Shown piece after piece: positions 18,150 through 26,327 of a stretch of DNA of 64,000 bases. Source of the DNA: Rubellimicrobium sp. (lineage in GTDB: Bacteria > Pseudomonadota > Alphaproteobacteria > Rhodobacterales > Rhodobacteraceae); the NCBI GenBank assembly GCA_020852925.1, contig JADYZU010000013.1, forward strand, positions 62,001 through 126,000. Direction: 5' to 3'. The first letter of the stretch is position 1. Every line of letters starts with the position of its first letter. The position numbers were made by a program, and so were the translations under genes. The notes below the pieces were generated by a model that saw only the letters and a program-made list of their open reading frames with translations, was not told the origin of the DNA and made no database searches.

Positions 18150-19318
18150 CAAGAGCGCAGATCGTCGGCTGGGCACATTCGGTGTTCGGCAAGGCCGAGG
18201 CCGAAGATGTCGAGGGGTTGATGGCCTCGGTCGTCCCGCAGGCGCTGACGCATGCGGGCGTGCCGGCCCGGGCGATCGACGGCATCTTCGCGGGCGTCTT
18301 CGACGGCGGCTTCTCGCAGCAGAACTTTCACGGGGCGCTGGTCGGCATGGCGGTGCCGGAACTGGCGCAGGTTCCCTCGGTCCGGCTGGAAAGCGCCTGC
18401 GCGACCGGCACGGCGGCGCTCTACACCGCCATGGATTTCATCGAGTCGGGGCGCGGGCGCATCGCGCTGGTGGTGGGCGCCGAGAAGATGACCGCTGTGC
18501 CGGCCTCGCGGGTGGGCGACATCCTGCTGGGCGGATCCTACCGCAAGGAGGAGGGCGATGTGCTGGGCGGCTTCGCGGGGGTCTTCGGCCGCATCGCCGA
18601 AGCCTATTTCCAGCGCTACGGTGATCGTTCCGAAGAGCTTGCCCTGATCGCCGCCAAGAACCACGCCAACGGCGTGGCCAATCCCCATGCCCATCTGCGC
18701 AAGGATCTGGGTTTTGCCTGGTGCAATACGGTTTCCGACAGGAACCCCCTGGTGGCGGGTCCGCTGCGGCGCACCGATTGTTCGCTGGTGTCGGACGGCG
18801 CGGCGGCCCTGGTGCTGGCGGACGAGGAAACCGCGCGCGGCCTCGACCGAGCCATCGGCTTCCGGGCCCGGGCCTGTGCCAACGACGCGATGGCGCTGAG
18901 CCGCAGGGCCGACATTCTGGGGTTCGAGGGCCCGCGCCGGGCGTGGGCGGCGGCCCTGGGCACGGCGGGGGTGACGCTGGACGACCTGTCGCTGGTCGAG
19001 ACCCATGATTGCTTCACCATCGCCGAACTTCTGGAGTACGAGGCGATGGGTCTGGCCGAACCCGGCCAGGGGTGGCGCGTCGTGCGCGACGGCACCACGC
19101 TCAGGGGGGGACGGCTGCCCGTCAATCCGTCGGGCGGGCTGAAGGCCAAGGGCCACCCGATCGGCGCCACGGGCGTGTCGATGCATGTCATGGCCGCCAT
19201 GCAACTGATGGGCGAGGCGGGCGGGATGCAGATCCCCGGGGCCGGCCTCGCGGCGGTCTTCAACATGGGCGGCGCGGCCGTCACCAACTGCGTGTCCATT
19301 CTGGAGCGCGTCGGATGA
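18146..19318 (+). CDS. SCP-x-type thiolase / acetyl-CoA acetyltransferase-like
   Basis: A 390-residue thiolase of the SCP-x-like group. Nucleophile Cys85 lies in LESACATGTAAL, HDCF (typical of this group) around residue 290, and the C-terminal GHPIGATG supplies the active-site His. It probably cleaves a 3-ketoacyl-CoA, or is a divergent condensing enzyme, in the cytoplasm. ATGA overlaps tie it to the IclR gene upstream and the ligase downstream. Members of this group also work on steroid or branched side chains, so the substrate may be branched; that is inferred. Confidence 0.9.
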   Translation: MTRAQIVGWAHSVFGKAEAEDVEGLMASVVPQALTHAGVPARAIDGIFAGVFDGGFSQQNFHGALVGMAVPELAQVPSVRLESACATGTAALYTAMDFIESGRGRIALVVGAEKMTAVPASRVGDILLGGSYRKEEGDVLGGFAGVFGRIAEAYFQRYGDRSEELALIAAKNHANGVANPHAHLRKDLGFAWCNTVSDRNPLVAGPLRRTDCSLVSDGAAALVLADEETARGLDRAIGFRARACANDAMALSRRADILGFEGPRRAWAAALGTAGVTLDDLSLVETHDCFTIAELLEYEAMGLAEPGQGWRVVRDGTTLRGGRLPVNPSGGLKAKGHPIGATGVSMHVMAAMQLMGEAGGMQIPGAGLAAVFNMGGAAVTNCVSILERVG

Positions 19319-20919
19319 GCCGGACGGAACCTGCATCCACCCGGGTGATGAACCTCGCGCAGTTCCTGACCCAGACGGCGCGGCGCCTGCCCGGGGAACC
19401 GGCGCTGGTCTGGCGTGACCGCGTCTGGACCTGGGCGGCGCTCGAGGCGCGGGTCAATGCCCTTGCCCATGCCCTGAGTGCTGATTTCGGGCTGAGGAAG
19501 GGCGACCGTGTCCTGATCCAGTCGAACAATTGCAGCCAGATGATCGAGGCGATGTACGCGATCTTGCGCATCGGGGCGGTGCTGGTGCCGACCAACGCGC
19601 GCCTGACGCCGGACGACGTGGCCTATCTGGCCCGGTCCAGCGGGGCGCGGGCGATGGTCTGCCAGTCCGCCTTTCCGGCCCACGCGGCCCGGGCGCGCGA
19701 GGCCAGCCCGGCGCTGGAACATGTGATCGCCATCGGGCCGGCCGGGTTCGGCCCGGATCTGGACGACATCATCGCTGCCAACCCCGGCGCGCGGGTCGAT
19801 GCGGCGCCGGTCGATCGGGACGACCCCTGCTGGTTCTTCTATACGTCGGGCACCACCGGCCATCCCAAGGCGGCGGTGCTGACCCATGGCCAGTTGACCT
19901 TCGTCATCCTCAACCACATCGCCGATCTCTTTCCCGAAACCGCGCACAAGGACCGCTCCATCGTCGTGGCCCCGCTGTCGCATGGGGCGGGGATTCACGC
20001 GCTGGCGCAGGTGGCGCGCGGCGCCACCACGGTCCTGATGCCGGGCGAACGGCTCGAGCCGGAAGTCTTCTGGCGGATGGTGGCCGAGTGGAAGGTGTCC
20101 AACCTTTTCGCCGTGCCCACCATCATCAAGCTTCTGGTCGAGGATCCGGCCGTCGATCGCCACGACCATTCCTCGCTGCGCTATGTCATCTACGCCGGGG
20201 CGCCGATGTATCGCGAGGACCAGAAACGCGCCCTTGCGAAACTGGGGAGCGTCCTGGTGCAGTATTACGGGCTGGCCGAAGTGACCGGGGCGATCTCGGT
20301 CCTGCCGCCGGTGCTGCACACGTCCGAGGACGGGCCACAGGCGCGGATCGGCACCTGTGGCTTTGAACGGACCGGGATGCAGGTGCAGATCCAGGATGCC
20401 GAGGGGCGCGAACTGCCCCCGGGCGAGACGGGCGAGGTCTGCGTCATCGGGCCGGCGGTCTTTGCCGGCTATTACCGGAATCCCGAAGCGAACCGGAAAA
20501 GCTTTCGCGCCGGCTGGTTTCGCACCGGCGATCTTGGCCACATGGATGCCGAGGGGTTCCTGTATCTGACGGGACGCGAGTCCGACATGTATATCTCGGG
20601 CGGCTCGAACATCTACCCGCGCGAGATCGAGGAGAAGCTGCTTCAGCATCCCGCCATCGGCGAAGTGGCCATCATCGGCGTGCCGGACCCGGTCTGGGGC
20701 GAGGTGGGGCTGGCGGTCTGCGTGCCGCGGCCCGGCATGGTGGCCGATGCGGCAGCGCTGGCCGCGTGGCTGGAGGGCCGGATCGCCCGCTACAAGATGC
20801 CCAGGCGGTTCCTGTTCTGGGAGGCGCTGCCACGATCGGCCTATGGCAAGGTTCCGAAAAGGATGATCCGCGCCGAACTGGAAGCGCGCGGCGAGCTATC
20901 GGGTGGCCGGGATGGCTGA
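19315..20919 (+). CDS. Acyl-CoA synthetase (AMP-forming)
   Basis: A 534-residue adenylate-forming ligase. The P-loop FFYTSGTTGHPKAAV is near residue 180, YYGLAEVTG near 317, the GWFRTGDLGH Asp near 405, GRESDMYISGGSNIYPREIE after it, and the catalytic Lys in YGKVPKR near the C-terminus. It activates a carboxylic acid to its CoA thioester using ATP, providing the entry reaction for the beta-oxidation-like enzymes that follow. It overlaps the thiolase by ATGA and the next SDR by 8-17 bp. The acid cannot be named from sequence. Confidence 0.93.
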   Translation: MSRTEPASTRVMNLAQFLTQTARRLPGEPALVWRDRVWTWAALEARVNALAHALSADFGLRKGDRVLIQSNNCSQMIEAMYAILRIGAVLVPTNARLTPDDVAYLARSSGARAMVCQSAFPAHAARAREASPALEHVIAIGPAGFGPDLDDIIAANPGARVDAAPVDRDDPCWFFYTSGTTGHPKAAVLTHGQLTFVILNHIADLFPETAHKDRSIVVAPLSHGAGIHALAQVARGATTVLMPGERLEPEVFWRMVAEWKVSNLFAVPTIIKLLVEDPAVDRHDHSSLRYVIYAGAPMYREDQKRALAKLGSVLVQYYGLAEVTGAISVLPPVLHTSEDGPQARIGTCGFERTGMQVQIQDAEGRELPPGETGEVCVIGPAVFAGYYRNPEANRKSFRAGWFRTGDLGHMDAEGFLYLTGRESDMYISGGSNIYPREIEEKLLQHPAIGEVAIIGVPDPVWGEVGLAVCVPRPGMVADAAALAAWLEGRIARYKMPRRFLFWEALPRSAYGKVPKRMIRAELEARGELSGGRDG

Positions 20920-21664
20920 CGCCGGGGGCAAGATCATCGTGACGGGCGCCGCCTCGGGCATCGGCCGCGAGGTCGCGCAGCTCTTGCAGGCGCGCGGACA
21001 TGATGTGCATCTGCTGGACCGCAATTCCGATCTGCTGGCGGAAACCGGCCGCGATCTGGGGCTTGACCCCTCGCGCCTTCACCGCTGCGACGTGGCGGAC
21101 GAGGCGGGCCTCTCGGCCACGGTCGCGGGCATCGCCCGGTCCGGGCGGCTTCTGGGGCTTGTGAATGCCGCGGGCATCGCGTCGGGCAGCCGCGTGCTGG
21201 AAATCAGGGCAGAGGACTTGCGCCGCATGGCCGAGGTCAACCTGATCGGCAGTTTCACCGCCGCGCGGGTCGCGGCAGAGCACTGGACCCAGGCGGGCAG
21301 CGGGGGCTCTATCGTCAACATCTCGTCGGTGTCGGGCCGGATCGGCAGCGCCGGGCGCGGGGCCTATGGTGCCAGCAAGGCCGCGCTGGACCAGTTGACC
21401 CGGATCATGGCGACCGAACTGGGGCCCCGCGGCATCAGGGTGAACGGCGTGGCCCCGGGGGCCATCGACACGCCCCTGTCGCGCGCGGTCCACACCGACG
21501 ACGTCCGGCAGCAATGGCATGCGCGCATCCCGCTGGGCCGCTACGGATCGGTGCGCGAGGTCGCGGCCTGCGTGGCGTTCCTGCTCTCGGACGAGGCAAG
21601 CTATGTCACCGGTCAGGTTCTGTCCGTCGATGGCGGCTTTGCGACGGCGGGGTTGATGGCATGA
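20912..21664 (+). CDS. Short-chain dehydrogenase/reductase
   Basis: A 250-residue classical SDR: TGAASGIG cofactor loop near residue 12, NAAG near 83, catalytic Ser in ISSVSG, Tyr-x-x-x-Lys in YGASK, closing VLSVDGGF. A GTG at 20903 is an alternative start. It overlaps both the ligase and the next gene. Likely an NAD(P)-dependent 3-hydroxyacyl-CoA or alcohol dehydrogenase in the pathway. Confidence 0.92.
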   Translation: MADAGGKIIVTGAASGIGREVAQLLQARGHDVHLLDRNSDLLAETGRDLGLDPSRLHRCDVADEAGLSATVAGIARSGRLLGLVNAAGIASGSRVLEIRAEDLRRMAEVNLIGSFTAARVAAEHWTQAGSGGSIVNISSVSGRIGSAGRGAYGASKAALDQLTRIMATELGPRGIRVNGVAPGAIDTPLSRAVHTDDVRQQWHARIPLGRYGSVREVAACVAFLLSDEASYVTGQVLSVDGGFATAGLMA

Positions 21665-22515
21665 TGCGCGCGCGCCGCCGGGTGCAGCACCCCGGCCCCG
21701 CGACCGCCCCGCGCCTGACGGTGCAGCCCTGCTCGGTGAGGCGGCTGGAACTGACCCTTCCTGCGGGCGGCACGGTTCTGGACACCGTGGCGGCGGCCCT
21801 GCACGGGCGCGGGATCGAGGCGGCCATTCTGGAGATGTCCGGCGCGGCCCTGGACCCCCTGGTCTATGTCATCCCGGCAACAAGCCCGGACGCCGGCCAT
21901 GTCGCCTGGTACAGCGCCCCGCGCAGGCCCGATGGCCGGGGCCGGGTCGAGCGCGCGGTCCTCTCCTTCGGCCGCGACGGGGCCGCGCCGTTCCTGCACT
22001 GCCACGGCATCTGGCACCACGCCGACGGCCATCGCGGCGGCGGGCACCTGCTGACGGATCAATCCGTTCTGGCCGAAGAGGCGCCTGTGCTGGTCTGGGC
22101 GATCCAGGGGGCCGGGCTGGCGCGGCTGCCGGACCCCGAGACGAATTTCAGCATCCTCATGCCCTTCGGACAGGGCAGGCCCGACCCCGATCAGGCCCGG
22201 GGCCTTCTGGTCCGCATCAAGCCGAATGTCGACCTGCACACCGGCCTCGAGGCGGCCGCCCGCGCGCAGGGCCTGCGCGAGGCCAGCGTGCATGGCGTCG
22301 TCAGTCTGGTCGATTGCGCCTTCGAGGACGGGCGGTTCATGGAGTCCTTCGCATCGGAGGGGTTCGTCCGTCAGGGGCGCATTGCCGGGGGGCGTGCCGA
22401 TCTGGACCTTGGTCTGGCCGCGCTGAGTGCCGAGGTCTTTGAAGGCAGGGTCCGGCGCGGCGGCAACGGCATCTGCATCGCCTGCGAACTCCTCATCGTC
22501 GAAACCCGGGCATGA
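21661..22515 (+). CDS. PPC/DUF296-domain protein
   Basis: A 284-residue protein. The region around residues 100-140 (FLHCHGIWHHADGHRGGGHLL) matches the His-rich core of the PPC/DUF296 fold, known from plant AT-hook proteins and uncharacterised bacterial proteins. The first 25 residues are Arg-rich. The second half (about 150-280) may hold a second copy of the fold, with weaker pattern. It overlaps the SDR by ATGA and touches the acyl-CoA dehydrogenase start. Bacterial roles are unknown; the conserved histidines suggest metal binding, and its position implies a catabolic or regulatory role. Confidence 0.75.
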   Translation: MMRARRRVQHPGPATAPRLTVQPCSVRRLELTLPAGGTVLDTVAAALHGRGIEAAILEMSGAALDPLVYVIPATSPDAGHVAWYSAPRRPDGRGRVERAVLSFGRDGAAPFLHCHGIWHHADGHRGGGHLLTDQSVLAEEAPVLVWAIQGAGLARLPDPETNFSILMPFGQGRPDPDQARGLLVRIKPNVDLHTGLEAAARAQGLREASVHGVVSLVDCAFEDGRFMESFASEGFVRQGRIAGGRADLDLGLAALSAEVFEGRVRRGGNGICIACELLIVETRA

Positions 22516-22526
22516 AGGAGACGCCG

Positions 22527-23672
22527 ATGAACTTTGACCTCGGGTCCGACCAGCAGGCGATCTTCGACATGGCCCGCGGCTTTGGCCAGGAGGCCATCGC
22601 CCCCCATGCCGCGCGATGGGAAGACGAAGGCACCATCCCGCGCGCGCTCTGGGCCGAGGCCGGGGCGCTGGGTCTGGGCGGCATCTTCGTGGCCGAGGCC
22701 CATGGCGGCGCGGGACTGTCGCGCCTGGATGGCACGCTGGTGTTCGAGGCGCTGGCGATGGCCTGCCCCTCGGTCGGGTCGTTCCTGTCGATCCACAACA
22801 TGTGCGGCGGCATGATCGACCGCTTTGGCACGCCGGCCAACAGGGCCGCCTGGCTGCCCGCGCTCTGCCGGATGGAGAAGCTGTTCTCCTATTGCCTGAC
22901 CGAACCCGGCTCGGGCTCGGACGCCGCGGCGCTGAGCACGCGGGCAGAGCGGGTCGCGGGGGGATGGCGGCTCAACGGGGTCAAGGCCTTCATCTCGGGC
23001 GGCGGCTATTGCGATGCCTACATCGTGATGGCCCGGACCGGAGGCGCCGGGGCGGGCGGCATCACGGCCTTCGTGGTCGAGGTCGGCACGCCGGGCCTGT
23101 CCTTCGGCGCGCAGGAGCGCAAGATGGGCTGGAAGGCACAGCCGACGGCGCAGGTGCAGTTCGACGACTGCGTTGTGCCGGACTCCTGCCTGCTGGGCGA
23201 GGAGGGCCGGGGTTTCGCCTATGCCATGGCAGCCCTGGACGGCGGGCGGCTCAACATCGCGGCGGGCGCACTGGGCGGGGCGCAGGCGGCGCTGGACCGG
23301 ACCCTGGCCTACATGGGCCAGCGCAGGGCCTTTGGCCAGACGCTCGACCGCTTTCAGGCGTTGCAGTTCCGTCTGGCCGATCTGGAAACCGCGATGCAGG
23401 GCGCGCGCATCTTCCTGCGGATGGCGGCCTGGAAGCTGGATCAGGGGGCCGCCGACGCGACCAGGTTCTGCGCCATGGCCAAGCTGAAGGTGACCGATGC
23501 CGCCTTCGAGGTCGCCAACCAGTGCCTGCAACTGCATGGCGGCTATGGCTATCTTGTCGATTTCGGCATCGAGAAGATCGTCCGCGATCTGCGAGTCCAC
23601 CAGATTCTGGAAGGCACGAACGAGATCATGCGCCTGATCATCGCCCGTGCCCTGCTGGCGCAAAGGGGCTGA
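22527..23672 (+). CDS. Acyl-CoA dehydrogenase, isobutyryl-CoA dehydrogenase-like
   Basis: A 381-residue flavoprotein. YCLTEPGSGSDAA near residue 121 binds substrate and FAD; the C-terminal RVHQILEGTNEIMRLII carries the catalytic Glu of EGTNE and closely resembles isobutyryl-CoA dehydrogenases (ACAD8-type). It should convert isobutyryl-CoA or a similar short branched acyl-CoA to the 2-enoyl form and pass electrons to ETF, which is encoded at 43319-45011. The start at 22527 has AAGGAG 6 nt upstream; an ATG at 22512 overlapping the previous stop is the alternative. Confidence 0.9.
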   Translation: MNFDLGSDQQAIFDMARGFGQEAIAPHAARWEDEGTIPRALWAEAGALGLGGIFVAEAHGGAGLSRLDGTLVFEALAMACPSVGSFLSIHNMCGGMIDRFGTPANRAAWLPALCRMEKLFSYCLTEPGSGSDAAALSTRAERVAGGWRLNGVKAFISGGGYCDAYIVMARTGGAGAGGITAFVVEVGTPGLSFGAQERKMGWKAQPTAQVQFDDCVVPDSCLLGEEGRGFAYAMAALDGGRLNIAAGALGGAQAALDRTLAYMGQRRAFGQTLDRFQALQFRLADLETAMQGARIFLRMAAWKLDQGAADATRFCAMAKLKVTDAAFEVANQCLQLHGGYGYLVDFGIEKIVRDLRVHQILEGTNEIMRLIIARALLAQRG

Positions 23673-23674
23673 GC

Positions 23675-24670
23675 ATGGATGTCATCATCCGCAAGGACCG
23701 CCGCGCCGGACGGATCACCCTGAACCGGCCCGATGCGCTGAATGCGCTGACCCATGCCATGGTGCTGGAGATCGGCGCCGCCTTGCGGGACTGGCAGGCG
23801 GACCCCGGGGTTCAGGTGGTGATCCTCGACGCCACGGGGCCCAGGGCGTTCTGCGCCGGCGGCGACATCGGCGCGATCTACCGCGACGGGCGGGCGGGCG
23901 AACTGGCGGCGGTGCGACGCTTCTTTCGCGACGAATACCGGATGAACGTGACTCTGGCCGAATATCCCAGGCCGGTGGTGGCCTTTCTGCAAGGCTATGT
24001 GATGGGCGGCGGGATCGGGCTTGGCGGTCATGCGCGGTTGCGGATCGTGGGCGAGGGCACGCGCATGGCCATGCCCGAAGTCGGAATCGGCCTGGTGCCC
24101 GATGTGGGCAGCACCTGGATCCTCGGCCGCGCTCCGGGCCGGGTCGGAGAGTTCCTTGCCATGACCGGTCAGATCATCGGACCGGGCGATGCGATCCACG
24201 CCGGGTTTGCCGACAGGTTCCTGCCCGAAGCCGGATGGCCCGGGCTGCTGGACCGCCTTGCCGCAACGGGCGATCCCGGCATCCTGCCTGCCTCGGATGC
24301 CTGCGACGCGCCCCTGTCGCGGCGGGATCTCCGGGCTTTTACGGGCGCGGATGTCGCTGCGGTCCTGGCTGCGCTGGATCAGGCCGATCCCGCAACCGCC
24401 GCCACGATCCGCAGCAGATCGCCGCTGGCGGTGGCGGCCGCGCTGCTTCTGGTCCGGGCGGCGCGGGGCGACCGCTCCTTGCGCGACAGCATCGCGCGGG
24501 AATTCCGGTTCACCGCAAGGGCAGTGGCCGAATCCGATCTGCTTGAGGGCATTCGCGCGCAGGTGATCGACAAGGACAGAAAACCGCGATGGACCGCCGG
24601 GGCGGATCGGGCACAGGCCCTTCTGGCGCCGCTGGGGGATGGGGAATTCAACATGGACGATGCGGCATGA
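23675..24670 (+). CDS. 3-hydroxyisobutyryl-CoA hydrolase-like crotonase-fold enzyme
   Basis: A 331-residue crotonase-fold protein, longer than a hydratase and close to 3-hydroxyisobutyryl-CoA hydrolase. The oxyanion segments are FCAGGDIGAIY (about 63-73) and YVMGGGIGLGG (about 109-119). The hydrolase-specific Glu and Asp are present in MPEVGIGLVPDVGS. It releases 3-hydroxyisobutyrate from its CoA ester. It sits directly between the acyl-CoA dehydrogenase and 3-hydroxyisobutyrate dehydrogenase genes, which is the order of the valine distal pathway. Confidence 0.9.
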   Translation: MDVIIRKDRRAGRITLNRPDALNALTHAMVLEIGAALRDWQADPGVQVVILDATGPRAFCAGGDIGAIYRDGRAGELAAVRRFFRDEYRMNVTLAEYPRPVVAFLQGYVMGGGIGLGGHARLRIVGEGTRMAMPEVGIGLVPDVGSTWILGRAPGRVGEFLAMTGQIIGPGDAIHAGFADRFLPEAGWPGLLDRLAATGDPGILPASDACDAPLSRRDLRAFTGADVAAVLAALDQADPATAATIRSRSPLAVAAALLLVRAARGDRSLRDSIAREFRFTARAVAESDLLEGIRAQVIDKDRKPRWTAGADRAQALLAPLGDGEFNMDDAA

Positions 24671-25542
24671 AGATCGGGTTCATCGGTCTGGGGAACATGG
24701 GCGCGCCGATGGCGGCCAACCTGGTCAAGGCGGGCCACGAGGTGCGCGGGTTCGACCCGTCGGCGGCCTGCCCCGAAGGGGTGTCCCGCGCCGTGTCGGC
24801 GGCGGATGCGGCCGCAGGGGCCGAGGTGGTCATCACCATGCTGCCCGACGGTCCGAACCTGCGGGCGGTGGTGGCCGAGGTGATCCCGGCGATGGCTCCG
24901 GGCGCGGTGCTCTGCGACTGCTCGACCGTCGATATCGACAGCGCGCGCGCCGTGGCGCTGCTGGCCGGCGAAGCGGGCCGGCACGCGGTGGACGCGCCGG
25001 TATCGGGCGGGGTGTCGGGGGCGGCGGCGGGAACCCTGACCTTCATGGTCGGTGGGCCGGCCGCGGTCTTTGCCCGTGTCGAACCGTTGCTGAAGGCGAT
25101 GGGCAGCAGGACGGTCCACTGCGGCACCGCCGGCGCCGGTCAGGCGGCGAAGCTGTGCAACAACATGATCCTCGGCGCGACGATGATCGCCACCTGCGAG
25201 GCCTTTGCCCTGGCCGACAAGCTGGGTCTGGACCGGCAGAAACTGTTCGACGTGGTCTCGACCTCCACGGGCAGCAGCTGGTCGATGAACGCCTATTGCC
25301 CCGCTCCGGGCATCGGGCCGGTGTCCCCGGCCGACAGGGGCTATGCCCCCGGGTTTGCCGCGGAACTGATGCTGAAGGATCTGCGCCTCGGCCAGCAGGC
25401 CGCCGCGAGCGCGGATGCCGATACGCCGATGGGGGAACTGGCCACAAGGCTCTATGCCCGGTTCGTCGAAGAGGAGGGCGGCCGGGGCCGCGATTTCTCG
25501 GCCATGCTGCCACGGTTTGCCGGGCGGGGGCGCGAGGCATGA
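24667..25542 (+). CDS. mmsB: 3-hydroxyisobutyrate dehydrogenase
   Basis: A 291-residue beta-hydroxyacid dehydrogenase. The N-terminal GFIGLGNMGAPMAANL binds NAD; the substrate motif is DAPVSGGVSGAAAGTL; the catalytic Lys is in GAGQAAKLCNNM. It oxidises 3-hydroxyisobutyrate to methylmalonate semialdehyde. ATGA overlaps link it to the hydrolase before and the hydratase after. No methylmalonate-semialdehyde dehydrogenase gene of the classic type is in the window, so that step may be encoded elsewhere. Confidence 0.92.
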   Translation: MKIGFIGLGNMGAPMAANLVKAGHEVRGFDPSAACPEGVSRAVSAADAAAGAEVVITMLPDGPNLRAVVAEVIPAMAPGAVLCDCSTVDIDSARAVALLAGEAGRHAVDAPVSGGVSGAAAGTLTFMVGGPAAVFARVEPLLKAMGSRTVHCGTAGAGQAAKLCNNMILGATMIATCEAFALADKLGLDRQKLFDVVSTSTGSSWSMNAYCPAPGIGPVSPADRGYAPGFAAELMLKDLRLGQQAAASADADTPMGELATRLYARFVEEEGGRGRDFSAMLPRFAGRGREA

Positions 25543-26327
25543 GCGGCCTTGTCCAGATCACCCGGGAGGGTGCCGTCGCCCTGTTGCGGCTGAACCGTCC
25601 GCAGCATCTCAATGCCCTGAACGCGGCGCTGGCGGCGGAATTCATCGAAGCGGCCGAGGGGCTGGACCGTGATCCCGGCATCGGGTGTCTGGTGGTCACC
25701 GGGTCGGACAAGGCCTTTGCGGCCGGGGCGGATATCGCGGAGATGGCCGGGATGTCGGCCGAGGAGATGGCCCGGCGCGATTTCTTCGGCGAATGGCAGC
25801 GATTTGCGGCTCTCCGGATCCCCAAGGTCGCGGCGGTGAACGGCTATGCCCTGGGCGGCGGGTGCGAGTTGATGATGATGTGCGATTTCGCCATTGCCGG
25901 CGAGGGCGCCCGCTTTGGCCAGCCCGAGGTGAAGCTGGGCGTCATGGCCGGAATGGGCGGGACGCAGCGCATGGCCCGCCTCATCGGCCGGGCCCGCGCC
26001 ATGGACATGCATCTGACCGGCCGCCTGATGGGCGCTGCCGAGGCGCTGGCCGCCGGCCTTGTGGCGCGGGTGGTGCCGGATGATCAGGCCCTGCCGCAGG
26101 CGGTCGAGGCGGCGCGGCTGATCGCCGGCTATTCCCGCCCTGCGGTGCGGCTGATCCGCGACACCATCGCCAGGGCCGACGAGATTGCATTGGCCGAGGG
26201 GCTTGCCGCCGAGCGCCGGGATTTTCACCGACTGTTCGGAACGCCCGATCAGGTCGAGGGAATGACCGCGTTTCTTGAGAAGCGCCCACCCAGATTTGCC
26301 AGATCAGGAGGACATGAGCATGACTGA
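25539..26327 (+). CDS. Enoyl-CoA hydratase
   Basis: A 262-residue crotonase. AGADIAEM (about 63-70) and ALGGGCELMMMCD (about 101-113) form the oxyanion hole; both catalytic glutamates (GGCEL and QPEVKLG) are present, so true hydratase activity is expected. It would hydrate the product of the acyl-CoA dehydrogenase, for example methacrylyl-CoA to 3-hydroxyisobutyryl-CoA. It overlaps mmsB by ATGA and the esterase start by 8 bp. Confidence 0.93.
   Translation: MSGLVQITREGAVALLRLNRPQHLNALNAALAAEFIEAAEGLDRDPGIGCLVVTGSDKAFAAGADIAEMAGMSAEEMARRDFFGEWQRFAALRIPKVAAVNGYALGGGCELMMMCDFAIAGEGARFGQPEVKLGVMAGMGGTQRMARLIGRARAMDMHLTGRLMGAAEALAAGLVARVVPDDQALPQAVEAARLIAGYSRPAVRLIRDTIARADEIALAEGLAAERRDFHRLFGTPDQVEGMTAFLEKRPPRFARSGGHEHD

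Noticed and set aside
18616-20649. A 677-codon minus-strand frame opposite the thiolase and acyl-CoA ligase
   Set aside because: No ribosome site or domain; the plus-strand enzymes are unambiguous.
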